Counted from the stretch's first letter, positions 36,015-44,623 are shown. The stretch: DNA of 64,000 bases from Paracoccus sp. M683 (GCF_007096355.1 NZ_VKDF01000012.1:1126-65125); one strand, 5' to 3'. Notes: generated from the letters alone by a model not told the origin. Program-made: numbers and translations.

Positions 36015-36736
36015 GCGCTTTCGCCCCCGTCCAGCACGATGGCCTGCCCGTTCACGCTGCAAGCCGCGTCCGAGGCCAGCCACATCGCCGCCGCCGTCAC
36101 CTCCGCAGGCGCGATCAGCCGCCCCTGAGGGTTCCGCCCGGCCAGCGCCGCAATGGCCTGATCGCGGCTTCGCCCGGTCTTTTCCATGACATTGGCAATG
36201 CTGCGCCCGGTCATCTCGGTATCCAGATAGCCGGGGCAGATGGCGTTGGCGGTGATGCCCTTCTTCGCCACCTCATGCGCCAGAGACCGCACCAGCCCCA
36301 TGACCCCATGCTTGCTGGCCGCATAGGGCGCGGCATAGGCCGCCCCGCGAATGCCGGTGATCGAGCAGATGGCGATCAGCCGCCCGCCCTCGGCCATCTG
36401 CGCCAGACCATGCTGGAAGGTAAGGAAAACCCCGGTCAGGTTGGTGGCAATCATGCGGTTCCAGTGATCCAGCGTGACCTTGGCGAAAGGCGCTGCCTCG
36501 GCCACGCCGGCATTGGCGATGACGATCTGGCAGGGGCCAGCCTCGGCAAAGATCGCGGCGATCTGGTCAGGGTTGCTGACATCGCCGGTGATGGCGCGGA
36601 TATTGCCGCCCGCGACCCGGTCCAGCGTGTCGCGGTTGCGCCCGGTGATGACGACCTCGTGCCCGGAGGCCGCGAAGGCGCGGGCCATGTCGGCGCCGGT
36701 GCCGGTGCCGCCGCCGGTGATCAACACGCGGCTCAT
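36011..36736 (-). CDS. SDR-family oxidoreductase
   Basis: The 241-residue protein is a classical short-chain dehydrogenase/reductase: nucleotide-binding VLITGGGTGTGADMARAFAA, the NAG motif in IVIANAGVAEAAPF, the catalytic serine in ICSITGIRGAA, and YAASKHGVMGLVRSLA for Tyr and Lys. The C-terminal ICPGYLDTEM and AVNGQAIVLDGGES-like end are standard. A 3-hydroxyacyl-CoA dehydrogenase role in the ring-cleavage and beta-oxidation part of the pathway is plausible from context. Confidence 0.93.
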   Translation of the reverse strand: MSRVLITGGGTGTGADMARAFAASGHEVVITGRNRDTLDRVAGGNIRAITGDVSNPDQIAAIFAEAGPCQIVIANAGVAEAAPFAKVTLDHWNRMIATNLTGVFLTFQHGLAQMAEGGRLIAICSITGIRGAAYAAPYAASKHGVMGLVRSLAHEVAKKGITANAICPGYLDTEMTGRSIANVMEKTGRSRDQAIAALAGRNPQGRLIAPAEVTAAAMWLASDAACSVNGQAIVLDGGESA

Positions 36737-36751
36737 GGGTGGCCTCTCAAA

Positions 36752-36867
36752 GTGCTGCGGTTCAACCGTTCCGCCCGGTGGGCATCACCGGGCAGCGCCC
36801 GACCGCCCCTCCGGGCGGGCGCTTCGCTTTCCGCCCGCGGCCGGTCGCTGCCCTCATTTTGCAGCAC
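36752..36867. repeat. Nested palindromic element between the SDR and monooxygenase genes
   Basis: Four inverted repeats are stacked here. GTGCTGC (36752-36758) pairs with GCAGCAC (36861-36867). GGGCAGCG (36790-36797) pairs with CGCTGCCC (36846-36853). CGGGCGG (36812-36818) pairs with CCGCCCG (36831-36837). An alternative CCCGGTG/CACCGGG hairpin occupies 36774-36792. The 136-bp gap between the two genes is almost entirely this structure. It could attenuate, terminate or stabilise the operon mRNA, or be a repetitive extragenic palindrome. Confidence 0.7.
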
Positions 36868-36872
36868 AACCG

Positions 36873-39158
36873 TCAAACCCGGATCTCCTCGGCTTCGCGT
36901 TCGGCCAACCGCCAGGCCTGATCCCGGCCCGCCAGATAGGGCAGGGGCCAATCAGTCCCCTTGTCGCCCAGCTTCACCGCCGCGCGCAGCGTCCAATAGG
37001 GATCGGCGAGGTGAGGCCGCGCAAGGCAGACCAGATCGGCGCGGCCCGCCATCAGGATGCCATTCACATGATCCGGCTCATAGATATTGCCCACGGCCAT
37101 CGTGGCGATCCCGGCCTCGTTGCGGATGCGATCCGAAAACGGCGTCTGGAACATCCGGCCATAGACAGGCCGCCCCTCGGTGCTGGTCTGCCCGGCGGAG
37201 ACGTCGATGATATCCGCCCCCGCCGCGCGGAACAGGCGCGCGATTTCCACCGCTTCCTCGGGCGTCACGCCATGATCGCCGACCCAATCGCAGGCGCTGA
37301 TGCGGACGGACATGGGCTTTTCGGCGGGCCAGATGGTGCGCATGGCGGCAAAGACCTCCAGGGGCCAGCGCATGCGGTTTTCCAGCGAGCCGCCATAGTC
37401 ATCCTCGCGCCGGTTCGAGACGGGCGAGATGAAGCTGCTGATCAGATAGCCATGGGCCGCGTGCAACTCGACCATGTCGAACCCCGCCCGCGCGGCCATC
37501 TCGGTCGCGGCGACGAACTGGTCGCGGACCTGATCCATATCGGCGCGGGTCATAGCCTGTGGCACGGCATTTCCCGCCGCCCACGGGATCGCGCTGGAGG
37601 AAAGCAGCGGCCAGTTGCCCTCAGGCAGGGGCTGGTCCATCCCTTCCCACCCGATCCGGGTGCTGCCCTTGCGGCCCGAATGGCCGATCTGGCAGCAGAT
37701 TTTCGCGTCGGTTTCCTGATGCACGAAATCGGTGATCTCGCGCCATGCCGCCTCGTGCTCGGGGGCATAGAGGCCGGGGCAGCCCGGCGTGATGCGGCCC
37801 TCAGGCGAGACGCAGGTCATCTCGGTATAGACCAGCCCGGCGCCGCCCTTGGCGCGTTCGCCGTAATGGACCAGATGCCAGTTGGTCGGGCGACCATCGA
37901 CGGCCTTGTATTGCGCCATGGGCGAGACGACGACGCGATTTTTCAGCGCCATGTCGCGTAGCGCGAAGGGGGCGAACATCGGCGCGCGGCCGGGCTGACC
38001 GCCAGCCTGTTCCTGAAACCAGTCCTCGGCGCGGGCGACCCAATCGGGGTCACGCAGGCGCAGGTTTTCATGGCTGATCCGCTGGCTGCGCGTCAGCAGG
38101 GAATAGGTGAACTGGATCGGGTCGAGGTTCAGGTAACGCTCGACCTGCTCGAACCATTCAAGGCTGTTGCGGGCGGCGGATTGCAGGCGCAGGACCTCGA
38201 GTCGCCGTTCCTCTTGATAGCGTTCAAAGGCCGCTTCCATCGTCGGTTCGGAATGCAGGTATTCGGCCAGCGCGATGGCGCTGTCAAAGGCCAGCCGCGT
38301 GCCCGAGCCGATCGAAAAATGTCCCGTCGCCGCTGCATCGCCCATCAGCACGACATTGCCGTCATACCAGCGATCACAGATGACGCGGGGAAAGTTCATC
38401 CACACCGCCGAGCCGCGCAGATGCGCCGCATTCGAGATCAGATCATGCCCGCCAAGGTGACCCTCAAAGACCTGACGACAGGTTTCAACGGTCTGCTCCT
38501 TGGTCATGTCCGCGAAGCCGAAATTATCCCATGTCTCTTGGCCGCATTCGACGATGAAGGTCGCGGTCTCGTCGTCGAATTGATAAACATGCGCCCAGAC
38601 CCAGCCATGGGGCGTCTTCTCGAAGATGAAGGTAAAGGCGTCGTTGAATTTCTGGCGGGTGCCGAGCCAGATGAACTTGGCCAGCCGCATGTCGATATCG
38701 GGCTTGAAGGTCGCCGCATATTCCGTGCGCACACGGCTGTTCAGCCCGTCCGAGGCGACGATCAGGTCGTAATCGTTGCGGTAATCCTCGGCGCTGGTGA
38801 ATTCGGTCTCGAAGCGCATCTCGACGCCCAGCTCCGCCGCGCGGGCCTGCAACAGCGTCAGCATCTTCTTGCGCCCGATGCCAGCAAAGCCATGCCCGCC
38901 CGAGACATCGCGCCGCCCCTCGCGGATCACGGCTATATCGTCCCAATAGATGAAGTTCTGCCGGATGGCCTCGGTCGATTGCGGGTCGTTCTTCTGCATG
39001 CGTTCCAGCGCATCATCGGACAGGACAACGCCCCAGCCAAAGGTGTCATTGGCGCGGTTGCGCTCGATCACCGTGACCTGATGGGCCGGGTCGCGCAGCT
39101 TCATCGACATGGCGAAATAAAGACCCGCAGGCCCGCCGCCGAGGCAGAGAATCTTCAT
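36873..39158 (-). CDS. Bifunctional FAD monooxygenase / Old Yellow Enzyme-type reductase (2-aminobenzoyl-CoA monooxygenase/reductase type)
   Basis: The 761-residue protein fuses two flavoenzymes. Residues 1-390 are a class A FAD monooxygenase: [20 protein letters not shown] for the Rossmann fold, then [11 protein letters not shown], and [19 protein letters not shown] for the second FAD motif. Residues about 400-755 are an Old Yellow Enzyme-like NAD(P)H:flavin reductase: [52 protein letters not shown] and [17 protein letters not shown]. This order is that of 2-aminobenzoyl-CoA monooxygenase/reductase and of the fused salicylyl-CoA 5-hydroxylase proteins. Ligase and kynA downstream favour the former. 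ATG 39158 follows GGGAGGTG. Confidence 0.9.
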   Translation of the reverse strand: MKILCLGGGPAGLYFAMSMKLRDPAHQVTVIERNRANDTFGWGVVLSDDALERMQKNDPQSTEAIRQNFIYWDDIAVIREGRRDVSGGHGFAGIGRKKMLTLLQARAAELGVEMRFETEFTSAEDYRNDYDLIVASDGLNSRVRTEYAATFKPDIDMRLAKFIWLGTRQKFNDAFTFIFEKTPHGWVWAHVYQFDDETATFIVECGQETWDNFGFADMTKEQTVETCRQVFEGHLGGHDLISNAAHLRGSAVWMNFPRVICDRWYDGNVVLMGDAAATGHFSIGSGTRLAFDSAIALAEYLHSEPTMEAAFERYQEERRLEVLRLQSAARNSLEWFEQVERYLNLDPIQFTYSLLTRSQRISHENLRLRDPDWVARAEDWFQEQAGGQPGRAPMFAPFALRDMALKNRVVVSPMAQYKAVDGRPTNWHLVHYGERAKGGAGLVYTEMTCVSPEGRITPGCPGLYAPEHEAAWREITDFVHQETDAKICCQIGHSGRKGSTRIGWEGMDQPLPEGNWPLLSSSAIPWAAGNAVPQAMTRADMDQVRDQFVAATEMAARAGFDMVELHAAHGYLISSFISPVSNRREDDYGGSLENRMRWPLEVFAAMRTIWPAEKPMSVRISACDWVGDHGVTPEEAVEIARLFRAAGADIIDVSAGQTSTEGRPVYGRMFQTPFSDRIRNEAGIATMAVGNIYEPDHVNGILMAGRADLVCLARPHLADPYWTLRAAVKLGDKGTDWPLPYLAGRDQAWRLAEREAEEIRV

Positions 39159-39200
39159 GAAGGCACCTCCCATGCGCGGGAAAGTGGCATGGGTGCGAAA

Positions 39201-39890
39201 TTATTTCAAGTTTGAAATTTCTGCGCGGAGGGCATCGGCGATGAGGCGCGGAACCTGTGGGTTCAGCCCGATGGGGTCGAGGCGCGGGCCGGTGAAACCG
39301 GCCTGGTCCAGCGCGTTCGGAAGGTCGTCAAGCACGTGATCGGCCTTGAGCGCGAAAAGCGGCAGGCTGACGGCGCGGGTCAGGCCACGGGCAGCGTCGG
39401 CGATGAAGGGGGCCTGTTCGACAAAGCCGGTGACGACGCGGGCGAAATCGGGGGCGAGTTGCGCGGCCAGTGCCGAGGTGATGGTGAAACTCGCCTGTGA
39501 ACGCTGAGAGCCGTGGGCGGTCAGCAGCAGTGTTGTGTCCTGTGGCTGCCAGCCTTGCGTTGCGGCGGCGGCATGGGCGGTGGCCACGATCAGCGGGGGC
39601 AGGGCGGGGTCGGTGCCGAAGGGGCGCAGGATGCGGGCACCCGTCGCGCCGACCTTGGCGAGGCGGCGGGGCAGTTCGGTGCCGGTGAACCAGCCTTCGG
39701 CCATGAACATGGGATAGATCAGGCTGTCAGGATCGGCGGCTGTGGCCAAGGCACCGGGCATGGCCAGCGTGGCGCCTGCGACGGGGCAGCCGGGGTTTTC
39801 GGAGGCGACCTGTGCGGCAAGGTCACGGATCGCCTGCTCCTGCGGCTCGGGGTCGCCGGGCTGGCCGTGCGAGACGATGACGGCCTTCAT
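39201..39890 (-). CDS. CbiX/sirohydrochlorin chelatase-like protein
   Basis: The 229-residue protein has the two-repeat CbiX-like layout. The first repeat starts MKAVIVSHGQPGDPEPQEQA with the metal-binding histidine. The second carries TTLLLTAHGSQRSQASFTIT, and IYPMFMAEGWFTGTELPRRL matches the family loop with its second histidine missing or moved. It probably inserts metal into sirohydrochlorin or a similar tetrapyrrole. It is coupled to the upstream DUF4202 gene by a 4-base overlap. The exact metal is unknown. Confidence 0.75.
   Translation of the reverse strand: MKAVIVSHGQPGDPEPQEQAIRDLAAQVASENPGCPVAGATLAMPGALATAADPDSLIYPMFMAEGWFTGTELPRRLAKVGATGARILRPFGTDPALPPLIVATAHAAAATQGWQPQDTTLLLTAHGSQRSQASFTITSALAAQLAPDFARVVTGFVEQAPFIADAARGLTRAVSLPLFALKADHVLDDLPNALDQAGFTGPRLDPIGLNPQVPRLIADALRAEISNLK
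39203..39218. promoter_or_regulatory. 16-bp palindrome, candidate MarR operator of the aminobenzoyl-CoA operon
   Basis: ATTTCAAGTTTGAAAT has perfect 7-base arms around a central GT and lies 45 bases upstream of the monooxygenase/reductase ATG at 39158. MarR-family operators are commonly imperfect palindromes of this size and AT-rich character, and a MarR gene is in the operon. The palindrome overlaps the last codons and stop of the upstream CbiX-like gene. On the minus strand the arm contains TTGAAA, which could serve as a -35 box, but no convincing -10 was found. Confidence 0.55.
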
Positions 39891-40450
39891 TCGGCGCGGA
39901 AATATTGCGCGAAATGGTCCGGCATGGGGAATTCCTGTAAGGCGCGGGCGCGGCCCTCGGGCGACATCTTCGCGGCGGTTTTCTCGATGATGCGGGGCAT
40001 TTTATCATCGGGCTGCTCGGCCATGAAATCGCCCAGATACCAGCGGATGAAGGTGAAACAGATCACATCCTCCAGCGCCTGCACCTCGGGGTCGCGCTTG
40101 ATCCCCTGCTTGGTCAGCATCTTGCGGACGCGGTCGATGTCGTCGCCGTGATAGCCGGCCTCTTCCATGATCCCGCCGACCCGGTCGGCATGGCGGCGGC
40201 CCTGTTCGGTGCGCCAGTGCAGATAGCCGGCGCGGTCCATGGGATAATCGTGGCGCGGCAGTTTCCAGCGCTCGATATGCTGGCCCCGGCAGGCGATTTG
40301 CAGCGGCTCGCTGGCATCGGGGACCAGCCGGACCTGTTCCTCGGTCATGCGCTGGCCGTAAAGCAGCGCGGCGGGGTGGCCGTGTTCCAGCGTGGGGTCG
40401 TGGGCATTGGCCTTGTCGATGGCAGCGAAGGCGGTTTCAAGCGGGGTCAT
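39887..40450 (-). CDS. DUF4202 family protein
   Basis: The 187-residue protein matches the DUF4202 family, whose function is not established. It is mostly helical: TAFAAIDKANAHDPTLEHGH, LLYGQRMTEEQVRLVPDASE, CRGQHIERWKLPRHDYPMDR, and the conserved DPEVQALEDVICFTFIRWYL. Histidine and aspartate residues in these motifs suggest an HD-like metal site. ATG 40450 follows GGAGGA. It overlaps the CbiX-like gene by 4 bases, so the two are probably made together. Confidence 0.85.
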   Translation of the reverse strand: MTPLETAFAAIDKANAHDPTLEHGHPAALLYGQRMTEEQVRLVPDASEPLQIACRGQHIERWKLPRHDYPMDRAGYLHWRTEQGRRHADRVGGIMEEAGYHGDDIDRVRKMLTKQGIKRDPEVQALEDVICFTFIRWYLGDFMAEQPDDKMPRIIEKTAAKMSPEGRARALQEFPMPDHFAQYFRAE

Positions 40451-40518
40451 GGTGGTCCTCCGGGCTGTGCTGACAGTGTCGCAGGGGCGCGGGGTGGTCG
40501 CAAGCGGGGATGTGGCCC

Positions 40519-40575
40519 GCGGGGGCGCTTCGCCCCCCGCACCCCCCGAGGATATTTGGATCAAAGCGAGGGCAG
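40519..40575 (+). repeat. GGATATTT intergenic element, copy 4
   Basis: A GCGGGGGCG/CGCCCCCCGC hairpin (40519-40527 with 40531-40540, one bulge) is followed by CCCCCCGAGGATATTTGG and ATCAAAGCGAGG. The tail overlaps the last codons and stop of the minus-strand FAD oxidoreductase gene, so the repeat supplies that protein's C terminus (Pro-Ser-Leu, TGA). Confidence 0.75.
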
Positions 40576-41583
40576 AAGCCGGAAATCGGCGGGGATGGCA
40601 TCTTTGCCGTCGAGGATCAGGTCGGCCATGATCGCGGCGATCTTCGGGGCCATGCCGAAGCCGATCTTGAAGCCGCCATTGGCGACATAGTGGCCGGGGC
40701 GGCCCGGCCAGGCACCCAGCAGCGGGGCGCGGGATGTCGAGCGGGGGCGGATGCCGGCCCATGTCTCGATCAGGGGGGCGTCGGCGAGTGCTGGGCACAA
40801 TGTGCGGGCGCGGGTGATCAAGCTGTGGATCTGGTCGTCGGGGCGGTCATGGGTGAAGCTGTTCTCGCTGGTCGAGCCGATGGCGGTGGTGCCGTCGTCA
40901 TGGGGGACGATGTAGAGCCCATCGGCGAAGATATGCGGGCTGGCGGGCAGGGCAAAGTCCAGCAATGCCGACTGGCCCTTGACGCCCTTGCCCTGATTCA
41001 GGCTCAGCAGGCCAGGGGTCCCCGTCGCCCAGAGCACGGGGCCGGGCAGGCTTTCGGGGGCGGGGTGGTTTTCGATCACCTCGCCGCCTTTGGCGCGGAT
41101 TGCGGCGGCAAGCGCTGCAAGGGCCGCGCGCGGGTTCAGCCGGGCCGTCAGGTCGTCATGCAGCCACAGGCCGGGAGTGGCCAGCGGCGTCTGGGGTGCG
41201 TCGGTCAGGTGCATGCCCAGATCGGCGGGCCAACGGATCGCGGCGGCCTCGATCCGGGGGCCGAGCGCCTGCGGGTCGGTCACGGGTTGCAACCTGCCGG
41301 TGCGGGCGAAGCCGGTGGGCTGGCCGGATGCGCGCTGCACCTCGGCCCAAAAGGCGGGGGCGATCAGCAGGCTGTCCAGCTGAAAGGCCTTCTTGTCGTT
41401 CCAGTTGTCGGGCGCATGGGGGGCCAGTGCGCCGATATGGCCGCCGGATGCGCCCGCGCCGATCCCGCGGGCCTCATGGACGCGGACCCGCGCACCGCGC
41501 CGCGCCATTTCCCATGCGCAGGCCAGGCCGAAGATGCCGCCGCCGATCACAGTTACGCTTGCCAAGCCCCGCGCCTTTCCCAT
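40561..41583 (-). CDS. FAD-dependent oxidoreductase of the D-amino acid oxidase family (possible MnmC1-type partner of MnmD)
   Basis: The 340-residue protein has an N-terminal FAD-binding fold (SVTVIGGGIFGLACAWEMAR, then GAGASGGHIGALAPHAPDNW) and the C-terminal GIRPRSTSRAPLLGAWPG and YVANGGFKIGFGMAPKIAA typical of DadA/ThiO/MnmC1 enzymes. It is divergent from mnmD with starts almost touching. In E. coli the MnmC protein fuses such an oxidase to the MnmD methyltransferase, so this could be the separate oxidase half. Glycine or D-amino acid oxidase is the alternative. The start may instead be the ATG at 41595, whose CATG is shared with the mnmD start on the other strand. Confidence 0.8.
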   Translation of the reverse strand: MGKARGLASVTVIGGGIFGLACAWEMARRGARVRVHEARGIGAGASGGHIGALAPHAPDNWNDKKAFQLDSLLIAPAFWAEVQRASGQPTGFARTGRLQPVTDPQALGPRIEAAAIRWPADLGMHLTDAPQTPLATPGLWLHDDLTARLNPRAALAALAAAIRAKGGEVIENHPAPESLPGPVLWATGTPGLLSLNQGKGVKGQSALLDFALPASPHIFADGLYIVPHDDGTTAIGSTSENSFTHDRPDDQIHSLITRARTLCPALADAPLIETWAGIRPRSTSRAPLLGAWPGRPGHYVANGGFKIGFGMAPKIAAIMADLILDGKDAIPADFRLLPSL

Positions 41584-41593
41584 AGCTGCCAGC

Positions 41594-42268
41594 ATGAACG
41601 AGTTACCTGATCGCGGGACGCGGGACCAGCCGGAGCTGGACTGGAAAGAGGGCGGCGTGCCGGTCTCGACCCGGTTCGACGATCCCTATTTCAGTCTTGC
41701 CGGCGGTCTGGCCGAGACAGGCCATGTCTTTCTGGCCGGCAACGACCTGCCGGCGCGGCTGCGGCCCGGCTTTCATGTGGCCGAACTGGGCTTTGGCACG
41801 GGGTTGAACCTGCTGGCGCTGGCGCGAATCGCGACTGTGCCGCTGCGGTTCACCAGTTTCGAGGCATTTCCGATGAGCGCGGTGCAGATGGAGCGCGCCC
41901 ATGCGGCCTTTCCCGAGCTTGCCGGGCTTGCGGCGCAGTTGCGGGCAGGTTGGCCGGGGCGTTCGATGCAGGTCGGGCTGGTCGAGGCTCGGGTCGTCAT
42001 CGGTGATGTTCGCCAGACGCTGCCGGCATGGGACGGCCAGGCGGATGCGTGGTTTCTGGATGGGTTCTCGCCCGCCAAGAACCCCGAGATGTGGGGCGAG
42101 GATGTTCTGGCCGAGATCGGCCGACACACGGCGCCATGCGGCAGCTTTGCCACCTATACGGCGGCAGGTCATGTGCGGCGCGGGCTGGCTGCGGCGGGTT
42201 TCACGGTTGAACGGCGGGCGGGGTTTGCCGGCAAGCGGCACATGTCGGTTGGGATTTTTCAGGGGTGA
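41594..42268 (+). CDS. mnmD: MnmD-type tRNA 5-aminomethyl-2-thiouridine methyltransferase
   Basis: The 224-residue protein corresponds to the methyltransferase half of MnmC. Family segments are PVSTRFDDPYFSLAGGLAET, the SAM-binding FHVAELGFGTGLNLLALARI, WFLDGFSPAKNPEMWGEDVL, and GSFATYTAAGHVRRGLAAAG. It methylates the wobble uridine side chain (nm5U to mnm5U) of certain tRNAs. The FAD-dependent domain that precedes or follows it in E. coli is here a separate divergent gene. The next hydrolase gene starts 7 bases downstream. Confidence 0.92.
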   Translation: MNELPDRGTRDQPELDWKEGGVPVSTRFDDPYFSLAGGLAETGHVFLAGNDLPARLRPGFHVAELGFGTGLNLLALARIATVPLRFTSFEAFPMSAVQMERAHAAFPELAGLAAQLRAGWPGRSMQVGLVEARVVIGDVRQTLPAWDGQADAWFLDGFSPAKNPEMWGEDVLAEIGRHTAPCGSFATYTAAGHVRRGLAAAGFTVERRAGFAGKRHMSVGIFQG

Positions 42269-42274
42269 TTGCCG

Positions 42275-43258
42275 ATGCGCAGGGTGTTGTATTTCTTTCT
42301 TGGGCTGCTGATCGGGGTCGTGCTTGTCGCGGCCGGATTCCGGGTGGCGGCGGCGCTGCGCGAGAGCGATCCCTTGCAGGTCGTCTTGCCGGCCGAGGGG
42401 CGGATCGTCCAGACCGATGCTGGTGCGCTGCATGTCATCGAGATGGGGCCGCCCGATGGGCCACCTTTGCTGTTTCTGCATGGAACCGCGGCCTGGTCGG
42501 GTTTGTGGCAGCCGGTGCTGGGTGCAATGGCTGCGCAAGGGTATCGGGCCATCGCGCTGGACATGCCGCCCTTTGGCTTTTCCGAACGCAGCCCCGGTGA
42601 CAGCCATGACCGGGCCGCCCAGGCCGCGCGTATTCTGGCGCTGCTGAAGGCATTGCAGGTGCGGCCGGTGCTGGTCGCCCACTCCTTTGGTGCCGGGCCG
42701 GGGGTCGAGGCCGTCATGCAGGCGCCCGATGCCTTTGCCGGATTGGTCGTGGTCGACGGCGCGTTGGGGATCGGCGGCGCGGCCGGGTCCGCCGATCTGC
42801 CCCTGCCGCTGAAGAACCGCTTTCTGCGCGAGGTGATTGTGGCGAATACCGTGACCAACCCGTTTCTGACGCGGCGGCTTCTGGCCTCGTTCCTGCATGT
42901 GAAATCCGCCGCGACCGAGGAGGTCGCCACCGTCTTGCGGCAACCGATGACGCGGCAGGGCAGCACGGCGGCCTTTGCGGCGTGGCTACCCTCGTTATTG
43001 GTGCCCGATCGGGGGGCGCAAAGCGTGCGGGCGGCCAGCTATGGCGCGTTGTGTCTGCCCACGGTGTTCCTGTGGGGGGCCGAGGATACCGTCACACCGC
43101 TGGATCAGGGGCGCGAGGCGGCGGCGCTGGTGCCGGGGGCCGCGTTGCTGGTGATGTCCGGGGTGGGGCATATTCCGCAATTGGAGGCACCGGATGTATT
43201 CCTGACGGCATTGGGCATGGCGCTTGACCGGGTCGAGGGGCGCGGGCCGACCTGCTAG
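42275..43258 (+). CDS. Membrane-anchored alpha/beta hydrolase
   Basis: The 327-residue protein has an N-terminal transmembrane segment (LYFFLGLLIGVVLVAAGF) and an alpha/beta hydrolase domain facing the periplasm. Motifs are LLFLHGTAAWSGLWQPV, the nucleophile elbow LVAHSFGAGPGVEAV, an acid in FLWGAEDTVTPLDQG, and the catalytic histidine in MSGVGHIPQLEAP. The substrate is unknown. The ATG at 42275 is chosen; a TTG at 42269 is possible. It is probably co-transcribed with mnmD, and it is convergent with the rhomboid gene. Confidence 0.85.
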   Translation: MRRVLYFFLGLLIGVVLVAAGFRVAAALRESDPLQVVLPAEGRIVQTDAGALHVIEMGPPDGPPLLFLHGTAAWSGLWQPVLGAMAAQGYRAIALDMPPFGFSERSPGDSHDRAAQAARILALLKALQVRPVLVAHSFGAGPGVEAVMQAPDAFAGLVVVDGALGIGGAAGSADLPLPLKNRFLREVIVANTVTNPFLTRRLLASFLHVKSAATEEVATVLRQPMTRQGSTAAFAAWLPSLLVPDRGAQSVRAASYGALCLPTVFLWGAEDTVTPLDQGREAAALVPGAALLVMSGVGHIPQLEAPDVFLTALGMALDRVEGRGPTC

Positions 43259-43280
43259 CATGCGCTGGCATCGCGACCCG

Positions 43281-44006
43281 TCAGCGCCGCACCTGCGGGA
43301 TGCGGCTTGGCGGATAGGCGATGGCGGGGTGCGGAGGGTGGCCATGGGTGCGCTGCCAGAAATTCGGCCCGCCGCGACGCAGGAACAGGGGCAGGGCCAG
43401 GATCGTGCCGGCCAAGAAGCCGCCTGCATGGGCCCAATAGGCCACGCCGCCCTCGGCCCCAAGGGTGGCAAAGCCGCCAAGGATCTGGATGCCCAGCCAC
43501 AGGCCCAGCATCACCCAAGCGGGCAGGGTAAAGATCTTGATGATAATGACGATGATCACCAGCACATCGACGCGGGCACGCGGAAACAGTAGCAGATAGC
43601 CACCCATGACCCCGGCAATCGCGCCCGAGGCCCCGACCATCGGCACGCCCGATGACGGGTCGGGGATGATCTGCGCGAATGCCGCCGCCAAGCCGCAGGC
43701 CAGATAGAAGGCCAGAAACCCCAGATGTCCCATCTGGTCTTCCAGATTGTCACCGAAGATCCACAGAAACAGCATATTGCCGCCGATATGCATCAACCCG
43801 GCATGCAGGAACATATGCGTGACCAGCCCCGAAAGCAGATAGCCCTCGGTCACGGCGGCCGGATACAGCGCCAGCCGCTCCCACAGGCCCAGCATGTTTC
43901 CCGCCCATGGCATCGTCAGCAGGAACATGACGACATTCACGATGATCAGCCCGATGGTGACATAGGGCGTGCGCATGGACGGGTTGTGATCGCGAATGGG
44001 GAACAT
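43281..44006 (-). CDS. Rhomboid family intramembrane serine protease
   Basis: The 241-residue protein has six or seven transmembrane helices and an intact rhomboid dyad. The serine is in PMVGASGAIAGVMGGYLLLF and the histidine in GVAYWAHAGGFLAGTILAL. THMFLHAGLMHIGGNMLFLW holds the conserved His and Asn of helix 2. Such proteases cut transmembrane segments of other membrane proteins. The tail after the last helix is rich in His and Pro. The gene follows the META-like lipoprotein gene by 6 bases, so the two are likely co-transcribed. Confidence 0.94.
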   Translation of the reverse strand: MFPIRDHNPSMRTPYVTIGLIIVNVVMFLLTMPWAGNMLGLWERLALYPAAVTEGYLLSGLVTHMFLHAGLMHIGGNMLFLWIFGDNLEDQMGHLGFLAFYLACGLAAAFAQIIPDPSSGVPMVGASGAIAGVMGGYLLLFPRARVDVLVIIVIIIKIFTLPAWVMLGLWLGIQILGGFATLGAEGGVAYWAHAGGFLAGTILALPLFLRRGGPNFWQRTHGHPPHPAIAYPPSRIPQVRR

Positions 44007-44012
44007 CCAGGG

Positions 44013-44483
44013 TCAGCTTCCCGCCGGCCTGCGGCGCAGGATCATCAGTTGTTGCCCGCCGCCGATCACCTGAACGGTGCCCGGTTGTGCCCCCCGCGAG
44101 ATGTTCCTGGCCTGGCCCACGGCCTGATAAAGCGCCGCGTCCAGCCGCATGCCCGGTTCCTCGCACCCGATCAGGGTCGATATGCCGCCTTGTGGATCGC
44201 CCGGCAGCCCCAGGGGCGCAAAGACAAGCCCGCCTGCGGCATTGCATCCCTTAAAGCTGACGCTGTCGCCGGCCACACGGATGGTTGCCTGACCGGCGTT
44301 CAGCCCCATCCCGTTCAGGATCAGCACATCCCAGGCCGACCCATTCGGCATCAGCATATGCGCCTGGGCACTGCCCGAGGGCAGCGGCAGGTCAGCGGAC
44401 GCCGCCCCGGCCGGAGGCTGCGATACGGGCGCGCAGCCAGCGGCGGCAAGTGACAGCGCAAGAAGAATGACGCGCAATCCCAT
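44013..44483 (-). CDS. META/HslJ-like lipoprotein
   Basis: The 156-residue protein has a lipoprotein signal (LRVILLALSLAAAGCAPVSQ, lipobox with Cys). The mature part resembles a META/HslJ domain: VLILNGMGLNAGQATIRVAG, SVSFKGCNAAGGLVFAPLG, and LIGCEEPGMRLDAALYQAVG. These domains are found in stress-related and adhesion-associated envelope proteins without known enzyme activity. ATG 44483 is chosen because it gives a clean signal peptide; upstream codons look non-coding. It lies directly upstream of the rhomboid gene. Confidence 0.72.
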   Translation of the reverse strand: MGLRVILLALSLAAAGCAPVSQPPAGAASADLPLPSGSAQAHMLMPNGSAWDVLILNGMGLNAGQATIRVAGDSVSFKGCNAAGGLVFAPLGLPGDPQGGISTLIGCEEPGMRLDAALYQAVGQARNISRGAQPGTVQVIGGGQQLMILRRRPAGS

Positions 44484-44623
44484 CGGCTTGATCCCCCGTT
44501 TCAACGGCTCTGATCCTGACCCGCCAGCGCCGGCAAGGCAAGCGCGACGATCCGTGCGCTTGCCGGGGCTGGACAGTTGGCGCAAGGCGGATATCCTCGC
44601 GGCCGAGTTTCAGGAGAGACGCC

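Noticed and set aside
39159..39202. Complete -35/-10 promoter for the aminobenzoyl-CoA operon
   Set aside because: TTGAAA could be a -35 box, but the hexamer 17 bases away is a poor -10, so only the palindrome was annotated.
40451..40518. Cobalamin riboswitch near the CbiX-like gene
   Set aside because: No B12-box-like sequence or suitable fold was seen in the short upstream region.
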